DNA of 64,000 nucleotides from Hymenobacter sediminis (lineage in GTDB: Bacteria; Bacteroidota; Bacteroidia; Cytophagales; Hymenobacteraceae): positions 310,001 to 374,000 of the forward strand of contig NZ_QKNS01000006.1 in assembly GCF_003231285.1 (NCBI RefSeq). Reading direction: 5' to 3'. Of this stretch, positions 8,620-18,071 are shown one piece after another. The stretch's first letter is position 1. Every line of letters starts with the position of its first letter. The translations under genes and the position numbers were made by a program. The notes under the pieces were generated by a model. The model was not told the origin of the DNA. It ran no database searches and saw nothing but the letters and a program-made list of their open reading frames with translations.

Positions 8620-10032
8620 TTGACCTCCTGGACCGAAGAACAGGCCCGCGCCCTTATCACCGACTCCGGCACGCTGAAGCGCGGGCTGGAACTGGCTGCT
8701 CCTGCCAAGTGGAGCAACCTGGGCCGCACCGACACCGCCGCCTGGGGCGAGTGCAAGGGCAGCGGCAGCAAGCCCTACCAAACCGGCCTCGACCTGACGG
8801 AGCCCGCCTTCAAGTGCTCCTGCCCCAGCCGGGTGTTTCCCTGCAAGCACGGCGCCGGGCTGCTCCTGCTGCTGGCCCGCCAGCCCCAGCTGCTGAGCGG
8901 CAACACCCCACCCGACTGGCTACAGGAATGGCTGGACAAGCGCCAGCAGACGACCACCAAGAAAGCCGCCAAAGAAGCCCAGCTACCCCTCCCGGGCGCC
9001 GACGGTGCCACTCCGGCCCCGGCTTCATCCGACAGCGAGCTGGCCCGGCAGAAGCGCGAGGCCCAGCGCATGAGCCGCATGCAGCGCGGCGCCGGGGAAC
9101 TGGCCGTATGGCTCCTGGACCTAGTGCGGGCCGGACTGGCGGCTACCGACAACCAGCCCCTGAGCTTCTGGGAAAACCAGGCCGCCCGCCTGGTGGATAA
9201 CCAACTGCCCGGCCTGGCCGGCGTGGTGCGGGAGCTACCCACCTTGCGCCACCAGGGCGCCGACTGGCCCGAACGGATGCTCGCCCGCCTGGGCGAGCTG
9301 TACCTGCTGACCCAGGCTTTCCAACGCCTGCCCGAGCTGCCGGAGGCAGCCCGCCAGGAACTGCTGCAGCTGGTAGGGGTGAACCTAAAAAAAGAAGACA
9401 TTCTGGCCTCGGAGCCAGCAGTAGCCGATGAGTGGCGGGTGCTTTCGGTGGACGTTACCGAGGAAGACCGCCTGACGGTGCGCCGCTGCTGGCTGCAGGG
9501 CCAGCAAACCGGGCGCTACGCGCTGGTAGTAGAGTTTTCCTTCGGGGGGCAGGCGTTTGCTACCGCCCTGGTACCCGACGGCCATTACACCGGCACCCTC
9601 ACGTTCTACCCTGGTCTGCTTTCGCTGCGCGCCGTCCCCGGTTCCCTCACGTTTGCCGGCCTCACTTCTGACGCCTCTCCGCCCTACACCACTACCCTGC
9701 CCGAGTTGCTGGACGCCTACGCCAATGCCCTGGCCCGCCAGCCCTGGCTGCGCGAGTGGCCCGTGCTCCTAACCGGCGGCACCCCGACTTTCACCCCGGA
9801 TGGCCGCTGGGTGCTACAGTTCGCGGCCTCCCCAGCTCAGGATTCCGTTTCGCCTGAGTCCGCCCCTCCGGCCGGGCAGGAGGTTCCCCTGCTCTGCGAC
9901 GACCTGTTTGGGTGGGAGCTGCAGGCCGTTGGTGGGGGCGTGCCGCTCACTGTATTTGGCGAGTGGACCGGCCGGGGCCTGCGCCCCCTGGTGGGCTGGG
10001 GCGCGGCGGTTGAAACTTCATCTGCTCTCTGA
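8620..10032 (+). CDS. SWIM zinc-finger protein, YehQ-like
   Basis: 470 aa starting at TTG 8620; no ATG fits before the conserved N-terminus MTSWTEEQARAL. The SWIM motif CxCx7CxH is seen as CSCPSRVFPCKH at about residues 66-77, a zinc site for DNA or protein contact. The remainder is alpha-helical with a basic Lys/Gln-rich linker (about 105-150). SWIM proteins of this type occur with MoxR ATPase and vWA genes, as in E. coli yehQ. Its stop overlaps the start of DUF5691 by one base (TGATG), implying translational coupling. It opens the MoxR/vWA-associated cluster here. Confidence 0.88.
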   Translation: MTSWTEEQARALITDSGTLKRGLELAAPAKWSNLGRTDTAAWGECKGSGSKPYQTGLDLTEPAFKCSCPSRVFPCKHGAGLLLLLARQPQLLSGNTPPDWLQEWLDKRQQTTTKKAAKEAQLPLPGADGATPAPASSDSELARQKREAQRMSRMQRGAGELAVWLLDLVRAGLAATDNQPLSFWENQAARLVDNQLPGLAGVVRELPTLRHQGADWPERMLARLGELYLLTQAFQRLPELPEAARQELLQLVGVNLKKEDILASEPAVADEWRVLSVDVTEEDRLTVRRCWLQGQQTGRYALVVEFSFGGQAFATALVPDGHYTGTLTFYPGLLSLRAVPGSLTFAGLTSDASPPYTTTLPELLDAYANALARQPWLREWPVLLTGGTPTFTPDGRWVLQFAASPAQDSVSPESAPPAGQEVPLLCDDLFGWELQAVGGGVPLTVFGEWTGRGLRPLVGWGAAVETSSAL

Positions 10033-11630
10033 TGCCTAACTCCCAAGCTCCTACCCCCGACCTGGCGGCCAACCCCCTCCGCCCCGGCGCCGACTGGCAG
10101 CAGCTGGTGCGTGTGGCCCTGCTGGGTACCCGCCAAAGCCCCGACGCCCTGCCCACGGTTCCCGGCCTGCCTGCCGGGCCGGAAACCGACGAAGCATCCC
10201 GCGAAAAGCACCTGCTCCAGGCGGCCGGGGCGCTGTCGTTAATTCGGAAGGCCGGCTATCTGCCTGCCTCCAGCGCCGGGCCAGCCGTGCCAGTCGCGCC
10301 TGCCGAAACCCAGGCTACGCTCGGCCCCAACGGAGCCCAGGCCCTGAACGTGCTGCTGGAAGGCCAGTACGCCGATCTGCTGCCGGATTTCCTGACAGCC
10401 CTGGCCGAGCACCAGCGGCGGGTGCCGCATCCGCAGCTGGTGTACTTGCTGGAACACGCGCGCACCCGCCCGGCTCTGCAACCCGCTACGGCCGCCGTGC
10501 TGGGCCAGCGCGGGCAGTGGCTGGCGGCCCAAAACCCCGCCTGGGCCCCCATCCTGGCGGCCTCCACTCTCCCCCAGTCCGAGACTGTGTGGGAAACCGG
10601 CACCCTGCCCCAGCGCGTGAGCTACCTGACTTCCCTGCGCCGGCAGCAGCCCGAGCAGGCCCGCGAGCTACTGGCTGCCACCCTACCCCAGGAACCCGCC
10701 AAAACCCAAGCGGCTTTGCTGGCCACCTTGCGCGAAAATGCCTCGGCCGCGGATGCAGAGCTACTCGGCCAGTACCTGGGCTCCAAAAGCAAAGAGGTGC
10801 GCCAAACCGTGCTGCCCCAACTGGCCCGCCTCTCCGGTAACCCGCTGCCCGAGCGCCTATGGCAACGCGCCGAACCTTTGGTGCAGCTAAAGAAAGGCCT
10901 CCTGAACAAGAAACTGATGGTGGAGCTGCCTACTACCGACTGGGACAAAACCTGGCTGCTGGACGGTATTGAGCAACGCGACGCCCGCTTTCAGGGTGAA
11001 AAAGCCGCCCTGCTAGGCCAGCTGCTCGCCCTGATTCCGCCCCAACTGTGGGCCAAGCAATGGGACCTGACCGCCCCTAAAATTCTGGAGCTGGTGGCCG
11101 GCACGGAGTGGGCGGCACTGCTGCTCACCGCCTGGGCCGAGGCTACCCTGCTGCACCAGGATACTGAGTGGGCCACTGCCCTGCTGCACTGGCGGCAGCC
11201 GCGCAAAAACCCGGTTCCGCTGCCGCTGGAAGGACTGGCCCGCCTGCTAACGCCCCGGCAGATGGCCGAGCTGGTGCTGCCGCAGCTCAGTGCTACCTCC
11301 TACTTCGGCCCCGATGCCCACTGGCTGCCCTTGCTGATGCTGGTGCCGGGGCCCTGGCCCGAGCGCCTCACCAGCCGCGTGGTGGAACTACTCCGTGAGG
11401 CCCTGAGCCATCCGGAGCGACTGTACCGCATCCAATATGCCACCAGTCAGCTGTTGGAGCACATGGCCCGCGTGGTGCCTGCCACCCAGTACGACCTCTG
11501 CGCCCAACCCTTGCAACCTCTGCTCCAGGATGTGCCTTACCTGCACAACAGCCTGGCCCGCCTGCTCAATACCCTACACTTCCGCCAGCAACTCGACGCA
11601 GCACTAGAGGAGCCGCCCGGCCCGGGCTAG
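10032..11630 (+). CDS. DUF5691 family protein of the MoxR-vWA cluster
   Basis: 532 aa, Leu/Ala-rich and almost entirely helical, with HEAT-like repetition in the middle (LLAATLPQEPAKTQAALLATL, then LGQYLGSKSKEVRQTVLPQL). It fits DUF5691, whose genes sit beside SWIM, MoxR, DUF5682 and vWA genes in many bacteria. HEAT-like helices suggest a scaffold or binding platform; this is inference and the biochemical role is unknown. It is coupled to the SWIM gene by the TGATG overlap. Repeat B1 separates it from the MoxR gene. Confidence 0.82.
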   Translation: MPNSQAPTPDLAANPLRPGADWQQLVRVALLGTRQSPDALPTVPGLPAGPETDEASREKHLLQAAGALSLIRKAGYLPASSAGPAVPVAPAETQATLGPNGAQALNVLLEGQYADLLPDFLTALAEHQRRVPHPQLVYLLEHARTRPALQPATAAVLGQRGQWLAAQNPAWAPILAASTLPQSETVWETGTLPQRVSYLTSLRRQQPEQARELLAATLPQEPAKTQAALLATLRENASAADAELLGQYLGSKSKEVRQTVLPQLARLSGNPLPERLWQRAEPLVQLKKGLLNKKLMVELPTTDWDKTWLLDGIEQRDARFQGEKAALLGQLLALIPPQLWAKQWDLTAPKILELVAGTEWAALLLTAWAEATLLHQDTEWATALLHWRQPRKNPVPLPLEGLARLLTPRQMAELVLPQLSATSYFGPDAHWLPLLMLVPGPWPERLTSRVVELLREALSHPERLYRIQYATSQLLEHMARVVPATQYDLCAQPLQPLLQDVPYLHNSLARLLNTLHFRQQLDAALEEPPGPG

Positions 11631-11703
11631 TACGCTTACAAGTAATGTAATGAGTAAATCACGCTGTAGGCTAGAGCTAATAAACTGGTTAGAGCTAACA
11701 ACT

Positions 11704-11834
11704 AGCTCCCCTCCTCAGATGAGGAGGGGTTGGGGGTGGTTGACCACTCGTTGAACTAGTTTTAGAATCTAGCTCTAATATCGTTCCTACCTCATCAACC
11801 ACCCCCAACCCCTCCTCATCTGAGGAGGGGAGCT
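11704..11834. repeat. Family B inverted repeat, copy B1
   Basis: Two 40-bp arms (11704-11743 and 11795-11834) are exact or near-exact reverse complements. Each arm itself contains the palindrome CCCCTCCTCA-GA-TGAGGAGGGG, so each can also fold alone. The spacer is about 51 bp. The copy separates the SWIM/DUF5691 pair from the MoxR gene. Confidence 0.92.
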
Positions 11835-11937
11835 AAAACTAGGTTTAATCCGCAACTTGAATCACTACTAGGCCGGTTGAAAGCTACCTGACTTCATTTT
11901 CCCTACCCTCTCTTCCGCTTCCAAACCCTTCGTTCCT

Positions 11938-13035
11938 ATGTCGCTCAATCCGTCCTCCGATATCCTGCGGCCCCACGCCGAGGTGCAATACGCCGAAGAA
12001 CTCGCCGCCCTCAAAGCCCTCGACGACCGGCCCAAGCCCGTCAACTGGCAGCTCTCGCCTTGGGCCGTGGTGACCTACCTGCTGGGCGGCACCCTGGATA
12101 ATGGTTTCGTGATTGAGCCTAAGTACATCGGGCAGCGGCGGCTGATGGAAATTGCCGTGGCTACCCTGGCCACCGACCGCGCCCTGCTGCTGCTGGGCGT
12201 ACCCGGCACGGCCAAAAGCTGGGTGTCGGAGCACCTCACGGCCGCCATCAGTGGGCACTCCAACTTACTGATTCAGGGCACGGCGGGTACCTCCGAAGAT
12301 GCCATCCGCTACTCCTGGAACTACGCCCGCCTCATTGCCGAAGGTCCTTCGCCCGCCGCCCTAGTGCCCTCGCCCCTGCTCAAAGGCATGCAGGAAGGCA
12401 GCATGGTGCGCCTGGAAGAACTTACCCGCATCCCCTCTGACGTGCAGGATACGCTCATCACCGTCCTCTCCGAAAAGGTGCTACCCGTCCCCGAACTGGC
12501 CACCGAGGTGCAGGCCGCCCGCGGCTTCAACGTAATAGCCACCGCCAACGACCGGGACAAGGGCGTAAACGAGCTGAGCAGCGCCCTGCGCCGCCGCTTC
12601 AACACCGTGGTGCTCCCCCTACCCACATCCATTGCCGAGGAAGTGCAGATTGTGCACTCGCGGGTGGAGAAAACCGGCCGGGCCCTGCAGCTACCCGAAA
12701 CCACGGCGGGCCTGGAGCAAATCAGCCGCCTCGTGACCATCTTCCGGGAGCTGCGCTCGGGCGTGACGGAGAACGGCAAAACCAAGCTCAAGAGCCCCAG
12801 CGGCACCCTCAGCACCGGCGAAGCCATTTCCGTGCTCAACAGTGGCCTAGCCCTGGCCGCCTACTTCGGCGACGGCACCCTGCAAGCCGCCGACCTCGCC
12901 GCCGGCCTCACCGGCGCCGTCATCAAAGACCCCGTGCAGGACCGTGTAGTATGGCTGGAGTACCTGGAAACCGTAGTAAAAGAGCGCGACGGCTGGAAAG
13001 ACCTCTACCGCGCCTGCCGGGAGGTAGTTGAGTAA
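11938..13035 (+). CDS. MoxR-type AAA+ ATPase, YehL-like
   Basis: 365 aa. Walker A GVPGTAKS lies near residues 87-94. The Walker B-like segment MVRLEELTRIP has Glu where the usual Asp stands. Sensor-1 region IATAND and the arginine-finger region RRRF follow, and the C-terminal helical lid is present. MoxR ATPases act with vWA proteins as chaperone-like machines (RavA-ViaA, NorQ-NorD). Length and partners (DUF5682, SWIM, vWA) match the YehL type. The start at 11938 follows a short pyrimidine-rich leader. The next gene of the system, DUF5682, is displaced by four small genes. Confidence 0.92.
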   Translation: MSLNPSSDILRPHAEVQYAEELAALKALDDRPKPVNWQLSPWAVVTYLLGGTLDNGFVIEPKYIGQRRLMEIAVATLATDRALLLLGVPGTAKSWVSEHLTAAISGHSNLLIQGTAGTSEDAIRYSWNYARLIAEGPSPAALVPSPLLKGMQEGSMVRLEELTRIPSDVQDTLITVLSEKVLPVPELATEVQAARGFNVIATANDRDKGVNELSSALRRRFNTVVLPLPTSIAEEVQIVHSRVEKTGRALQLPETTAGLEQISRLVTIFRELRSGVTENGKTKLKSPSGTLSTGEAISVLNSGLALAAYFGDGTLQAADLAAGLTGAVIKDPVQDRVVWLEYLETVVKERDGWKDLYRACREVVE

Positions 13036-13103
13036 GGTTGAAGCCCTACTTGCCGTTCTAGATTTATCGACAAGAATTCTACTGGTAACTCGCTTTCCCG
13101 GTT

Positions 13104-13808
13104 ATGTCCGACCAACTGACTGCTATTGAACGCCAATACAGCTTTGAACTGCCTCCGCTCTACCATCGCTTGTACCAAGATGGTATGATCGACTGGTTTT
13201 TAGACAGCGACGGCCCCAATCCGAATTGGCACCGCGACATTTTTCCACGCCTTCGACAACGGCCGCCCATGCTGCTTTTTGCCCAAGACTTCGAGCTATA
13301 CACCCCTCAGGAAGTTTTGAGCTGGGAACACCCCCGGGACTGGAGTGCCGCATACCACTTCGTGCCGCTGGGCCATACGGGTGCTGGCGACCTTTATGCC
13401 TTCTGCCCCAGCTTGGCCATGAACGCTGAGGTGCCAATTACCCTTTCACTGCACGACGCAAACGAAACGACTGTATTAGCGCCATCGTTGGAGGGATTCA
13501 TTTTTCGAGAAATGCTGTACCGAGCCACTTCTTTCGATGAATACGATCTGGAAGGTTACACTGACTTCGAGGACTTACGCGCGGATTGGCAACGGGCCGC
13601 GCAAGCCATTAGCCCATATCTAAAACCAACCTGGAATACAATCCTGGCAGAAGTTTATGCGCGTCCTGTTCAAGCAGAAACTATCGTGCTGCCACGTCAT
13701 CGTTACACCGTTAATGGGCTGCTGTCGCAGGCGGAGTTTGCGCAGTTGATTGAGCAAGAAATAGCTTTTACTAAGCTCAATACCACATTTGAACATTTTA
13801 TAATGTAG
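13104..13808 (+). CDS. SUKH (SMI1/KNR4)-like protein 1
   Basis: 234 aa, cytoplasmic, no signal or TM. The N-terminal YSFELPPLYHRLYQDG segment matches the helix that opens SMI1/KNR4 domains, and VPLGHTGAGDLYAFCP matches the central strand pair with the Gly-Asp turn. The last 70 residues are less clear. SUKH proteins are best known as immunity proteins against diverse polymorphic and nuclease toxins. No toxin gene is adjacent. Codon use is somewhat more relaxed than in the MoxR and DUF5682 genes on either side, as expected for an accessory insertion. Confidence 0.7.
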   Translation: MSDQLTAIERQYSFELPPLYHRLYQDGMIDWFLDSDGPNPNWHRDIFPRLRQRPPMLLFAQDFELYTPQEVLSWEHPRDWSAAYHFVPLGHTGAGDLYAFCPSLAMNAEVPITLSLHDANETTVLAPSLEGFIFREMLYRATSFDEYDLEGYTDFEDLRADWQRAAQAISPYLKPTWNTILAEVYARPVQAETIVLPRHRYTVNGLLSQAEFAQLIEQEIAFTKLNTTFEHFIM

Positions 13809-13863
13809 TTGTGAACTCACGCGCAACGACTACAAACATTATTCTATAGACTCAAAAGTATTT

Positions 13864-14445
13864 ATGTCTGCTTCTAATTTTCCTGAATTACTCACCCGCC
13901 TCGATACCCTGCTCCAACAGCACCGACCGGAGTACTACGCTACCCTGGGCCCACCTGCTACAGCGGCGGAGCTGGCCGCTTTTGAGGCGGAATTTAACCT
14001 GGTGTTGCCGACGGAGCTACGGCAGTGGTTTGGCTGGCACAACGGGCAGGAGGGCTACGACAGCTTCTTCCAGAACAACTGCCTTCAGTCGCTGGACGGC
14101 GCGGCCGAAAGCATGCGCATCAACAACGAGCTGCTGGCCGATGGCGACTTCGTGACGAACTGGTGGCATTCGGCTTGGGTGCCATTTCTCGAAAACGGCG
14201 GCGGCGACCATGTCTGCGTGGATTTGCACGGCACCTTCACTGGCCAGGCCGGCCAAATCATGGAACACTGGCACGACTGGGAAGCCCGCACTGTGCTGTT
14301 CCCCAACCTGACCGCTTGGCTGGCCGCCGTAGTACAGGCCTACGAGCAAGCTTGCGCCACATCTGCATTGCTGACCGATGAGCATCTGGAGGAACTGGAG
14401 CCAGAGCATCCGAAAGGGTTTCCGCAGGAATTTGAAGCGGGGTAG
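13864..14445 (+). CDS. SUKH (SMI1/KNR4) family protein 2
   Basis: 193 aa. A clear SMI1/KNR4 domain: PATAAELAAFEAEFNLVLP, then LRQWFGWHNGQEG, WVPFLENGGGDHVCVDL and a C-terminal helix FPNLTAWLAAVVQAYEQ. The WxPFxxxGGGDxxCxD strand is the signature of the fold. The immunity role is known for the family; no cognate toxin is visible here. It is the second of three tandem SUKH-type genes. They share fold motifs rather than close identity, so separate acquisition or old duplication are both possible. Confidence 0.88.
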   Translation: MSASNFPELLTRLDTLLQQHRPEYYATLGPPATAAELAAFEAEFNLVLPTELRQWFGWHNGQEGYDSFFQNNCLQSLDGAAESMRINNELLADGDFVTNWWHSAWVPFLENGGGDHVCVDLHGTFTGQAGQIMEHWHDWEARTVLFPNLTAWLAAVVQAYEQACATSALLTDEHLEELEPEHPKGFPQEFEAG

Positions 14446-14539
14446 GCCGCTCTGGGCGCGTCGTTGCCTATGGCCGCGTCCTACCCCACTCGATTTCCCG
14501 AACCGAAACCGGTAGCCCGGCCAACTCTTTCCCTACCCC

Positions 14540-15190
14540 ATGAGCCTATCTGAATCTATCCGCCGAATTGAAACCTGGCTGGCCGCCAACGCGCCTCGCA
14601 TTCTGACTGAGTCGTTGAACGATGGCGCTGCCGAAAGCGAGCTGAGTGGCCTAGAGGCTGCCGTTGGCAAGCCGCTGCCTGAAGACTACAAGGCCTTATA
14701 CCGCTGGCGCAACGGCCTCGATGAAGACGCTGATAACTTCGGCAGCCTGTTCTACGGCCTGAGCTTTATCCCCCTGGCGAGGGTAGCAACTGCGTTTCAG
14801 AGTCGCGCTCAAGACTCCGAACTGTGTCCGCCGGCGTATGCGCAGGCCTCAGTAAAAGCCGATAACGTGTTGAATCCTTACTGGCTCCAACTCAGCTTCG
14901 ACGGCTCCCATACGTGGCTGTGCGTGGACCTTGACCCGGCCCCGGCAGGCCGATACGGGCAGGTTATTTTTGTGGACGAGGTCAACGAATCTGTTTTTCA
15001 GGTGGCCGAATCTGTGGCGGCCCTGCTCGCACAATTTGCGGATGACCTGGAGCAAGGGCGCTACTTCTTAGAGCCCGACGCCCTGGAAGACGGCAATGAG
15101 TTTCTGGCGGCCGCGGCAAGCATTGACGTGGTAAACTGGCACCAAGCGGCGCGGTGGCAGGGTGTGCTACCGGCCTCAGCTTATAACTAA
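14540..15190 (+). CDS. SUKH (SMI1/KNR4) family protein 3
   Basis: 216 aa. The N-terminal helix RRIETWLAANAPRIL is followed by ESELSGLEAAVGKPLPEDYK, ALYRWRNGLDED and the strand WLCVDLDPAPAGRYGQVI, all diagnostic of SMI1/KNR4. A C-terminal extension (about 165-216) is poorly characterised. It starts at ATG 14540 and its stop lies only 7 bp before the ATG of the DUF6985-like gene, so the two are probably co-transcribed. Likely an immunity-type or adaptor protein; partner unknown. Confidence 0.88.
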   Translation: MSLSESIRRIETWLAANAPRILTESLNDGAAESELSGLEAAVGKPLPEDYKALYRWRNGLDEDADNFGSLFYGLSFIPLARVATAFQSRAQDSELCPPAYAQASVKADNVLNPYWLQLSFDGSHTWLCVDLDPAPAGRYGQVIFVDEVNESVFQVAESVAALLAQFADDLEQGRYFLEPDALEDGNEFLAAAASIDVVNWHQAARWQGVLPASAYN

Positions 15191-15197
15191 CCTATCT

Positions 15198-15680
15198 ATG
15201 CTAACGCATCCGTTCTGGGAAATTGTGGAGGAAAGCTGGGCCGGCATGGCGCCGCAACAAAAGTTTGTACTGCCGGGCTTCGAGCAGCCCGTGGAGGTGT
15301 TTCTGGGCGAGGAACTGTTTGAGGAAGACGAGGAATACGACCTTTCCCCGGCGCAGCTCGACGAGTATGCGGCTACGTTCCAGGCCTTCGTTGCAGATGC
15401 GCCGCGCCTGCTCCCAGAACTCCAGCAGCAGACCTTTGCCCGTTACCAGGAGCTGTATGCTTCCTTTTATGAGGACTCAGCCCAGTCGCGTGCCCCGGCA
15501 CTGCACCTGCGCACGCCCGAGGAGCATTTTGCTTATTTGCAGGACGTGGCCTACGTCCGTATTACGGACGAACAAACGCTCCGCTTGTCTATTCGCTACG
15601 GCCTTGATACGGAACACGGCCTGGAAATCAGGTTTGAGGCGAACCAGCTGGCCGAAATGGGCGGCATTGCCGAAACCTGA
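15198..15680 (+). CDS. DUF6985-like small protein
   Basis: 160 aa; ATG 15198 is preferred because the earlier in-frame start (15162) overlaps the SUKH gene. It begins HPFWEIVEESWAGM and has an acidic EEDEEYDLS stretch followed by helices, then HFAYLQDVAYVRI and a TLRLSIRYGLDTEHGLEIRF beta ending. The ending resembles DUF6985 proteins, which often lie in immunity-gene arrays; the assignment is tentative. Its stop is 30 bp before the DUF5682 start, so it may be co-transcribed with DUF5682. Confidence 0.65.
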   Translation: MLTHPFWEIVEESWAGMAPQQKFVLPGFEQPVEVFLGEELFEEDEEYDLSPAQLDEYAATFQAFVADAPRLLPELQQQTFARYQELYASFYEDSAQSRAPALHLRTPEEHFAYLQDVAYVRITDEQTLRLSIRYGLDTEHGLEIRFEANQLAEMGGIAET

Positions 15681-15710
15681 GTTACTCCTATTTGTAGTCC
15701 TACCCCCTTT

Positions 15711-18071
15711 ATGCCTTCCGAACTCCGCCTCTTCGGCATCCGCCACCACGGCCCCGGCAGCACCGCCAGCCTCATGAAAGCCCTGGACGACTACCAGCCC
15801 GACATGGTGCTGCTGGAGTGCCCCGCCGATGGGGAAAAGGCCTTGGCGCTTGCCTCCACCCCGGAGCTGAAGCCGCCGGTGGCCCTGCTCATCTATAACC
15901 CCAAGCAGCACGCCCAGGCCACGTTTCTGCCCTTCGCCCACTTCTCGCCGGAGTGGCAGGCGGCACAGTGGGGCCAGCAGCACGGCGCCCACCTGCGCTG
16001 CTTCGACCTACCAATGACGTTGCGCTTTGCCCTCCCGGATGCCGTGGAACACGAGCCGCTGCCCCCTGCTGAAGTAGCCGCCGAAACCACTCTCGCTCCC
16101 CCCCCCGATACCGCGCCGGCGGAAGCAGAAGTACCCGCTACAAACCCAGAAGCTACCGACAACCCAGCCCCCGACGAAGCCCCGCTGCACCTCGACCCCA
16201 TTGCCCACCTGGCCCGCCTCGATGGCTACACCGATGGAGAACGGTGGTGGGAAGCCCGCATTGAGCATAGCACCGGCCACGCCAATACCTTTGAGGTAGT
16301 GCTGCAGATGATGACGGCCCTGCGCGAGGAACTGGCCCAGCCCGAATCGGAGGAAACCTTGCTGCGGGAGGCCTACATGCGCGAAACCCTGCGCGCTACC
16401 CTCAAGCAGGGCTACCAGCGGGTAGCGGTGGTGTGCGGGGCCTGGCACGCGCCGGTGCTGCGGGCCGAAGAACTCCCTACCTACGCCAAAGACGACAAAG
16501 CCCGCCTCAAAGGCCTGAAGAAAGCGCCCACTGAAGCTACTTGGGTGCCCTGGACCTACGAGCGCCTGGCCCGGCAATCGGGTTACGGGGCGGGGGTATT
16601 GTCACCGGCCTGGTACGAGCTGCTGTTTCAGGAGCCCCACGAGAGGGTAGTCACGCACTGGATGGTGCGGGCCGCCCACCTGCTACGCGCCCAGCAGATA
16701 GATGCGTCGTCGGCCCACGCCATTGAGGCCGTGCGCCTGGCCGAGGCCCTGGCCGCCGTGCGCGGACTGGCGTTGCCCGGCATTGAGGAACTGGAAGAAG
16801 CGGCCGTGAGCATCTTCGGGGGTGGCTACGCCGAGGCCCTGGACTTGGTGCATCAGCAGCTGGTAATTGGCGAAGCCCTGGGTGAAGTCCCCGAAGAGCT
16901 CCCCGCCTCGCCTTTGCAGCAAGACCTGGCCCAGCAGCAAAAAGCCCTCCGTCTCAAGCCCGAAGCCACCCACAAAACCCTGGCCCTCGACCTGCGCAAA
17001 GACCTCGACCTGGGCCGCAGCCACCTGCTCCACCGCCTGCAGCTATTAGGTATTAAGTGGGGCAAGCCGCAGCGTGTACAGGGCAAAAGCGGCACCTTCC
17101 ATGAGGTGTGGGAGCTGCAGTGGCGCCCGGAAATGGTGCTGGGTGTGCTGGAAGCGGGCCGCTGGGGCAATACCATTCTGGCCGCCGCTAGTGGGGCAGC
17201 CCGTCACCGCGCCGACCAGGCCACCGACTTAGGCCAAGTCAGCCAGTTGCTGGAGGAGGCATTGCGCGCCGACCTTGGCCCCGCCCTGCCCGCGCTGGTG
17301 GCCCGCCTCGAAACCCTGAGCGCCGGCACCCGCGACGTAGCCCACCTGCTCACGGCTCTGCCCCCGCTGGTAAACGTGCTGCGCTACGGCAACGTGCGCC
17401 GTACCGAAACCGCCCAGGTAGCCAAGGTAGTGCACCATCTGGTGCCGCGCCTGTGCATCTCCCTGCCCCTGGCCTGCACCGGCCTCGACCGGGACGCTGC
17501 CAGTCAGCTCTTGGAGCAAATCGAAGCCACGCACCAAGCCATCCGCCTGCTCCCCGAAGAGGACCAGCAGGCGCACTGGTACGCCGCCCTGCACCTCATT
17601 GCGCGCCAACCGGCCAGCAGTGGCCTACTCGCCGGCGTGGCCACCCGCTTGCTCTTCGATACCCAAGAACTCGCCCCTGAAGATACGGCTACCCTACTGG
17701 GCCTGGCCCTGGCGCCCGCCCAATCCACGGACTACGCCACTGCTTGGGTTGAAGGCTTCCTGCGGGGTAGTGGGCTGCTGATCATCCATAACCGCGCCCT
17801 CTTCGACTTGCTGGATCAGTGGCTTTCTGGCCTCGACGAAGCTGTTTTTCAGGAAACCGTACCCCTACTACGCCGCTCCTTCGCCGATTTCAGTCAGCCC
17901 GAGCGCCAGCAGGTGCTAGCGCTGGCCAAAGGCGGACCAGCCGCCACGGCGACCCCAGAAGCGGAGTTTGACCTAGAGCGAGGGCTACGGGTGCTGCCCG
18001 TGCTGCGGGAGCTACTAGGCCTTGTTGAGCCGGCAGCGGCTAGCCAAAGCACGGCCGCCGCAATGCTATGA
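15711..18071 (+). CDS. DUF5682 family protein, YehM-like
   Basis: 786 aa, close to E. coli YehM in length. The N-terminus MPSELRLFGIRHHGPGSTAS is the family hallmark; a catalytic-looking RHHGPGS loop opens a TraB/PrgY-like region (about 1-270), which also contains VVCGAWHAP. A low-complexity Ala/Pro/Glu linker spans about 120-165, and a large helical C-terminal half carries the rest. DUF5682 proteins accompany MoxR-vWA pairs; their chemistry is unknown. The last four bases overlap the next gene (ATGA). In compact versions of this cluster a vWA gene follows directly; here it lies 12 kb away. Confidence 0.9.
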   Translation: MPSELRLFGIRHHGPGSTASLMKALDDYQPDMVLLECPADGEKALALASTPELKPPVALLIYNPKQHAQATFLPFAHFSPEWQAAQWGQQHGAHLRCFDLPMTLRFALPDAVEHEPLPPAEVAAETTLAPPPDTAPAEAEVPATNPEATDNPAPDEAPLHLDPIAHLARLDGYTDGERWWEARIEHSTGHANTFEVVLQMMTALREELAQPESEETLLREAYMRETLRATLKQGYQRVAVVCGAWHAPVLRAEELPTYAKDDKARLKGLKKAPTEATWVPWTYERLARQSGYGAGVLSPAWYELLFQEPHERVVTHWMVRAAHLLRAQQIDASSAHAIEAVRLAEALAAVRGLALPGIEELEEAAVSIFGGGYAEALDLVHQQLVIGEALGEVPEELPASPLQQDLAQQQKALRLKPEATHKTLALDLRKDLDLGRSHLLHRLQLLGIKWGKPQRVQGKSGTFHEVWELQWRPEMVLGVLEAGRWGNTILAAASGAARHRADQATDLGQVSQLLEEALRADLGPALPALVARLETLSAGTRDVAHLLTALPPLVNVLRYGNVRRTETAQVAKVVHHLVPRLCISLPLACTGLDRDAASQLLEQIEATHQAIRLLPEEDQQAHWYAALHLIARQPASSGLLAGVATRLLFDTQELAPEDTATLLGLALAPAQSTDYATAWVEGFLRGSGLLIIHNRALFDLLDQWLSGLDEAVFQETVPLLRRSFADFSQPERQQVLALAKGGPAATATPEAEFDLERGLRVLPVLRELLGLVEPAAASQSTAAAML

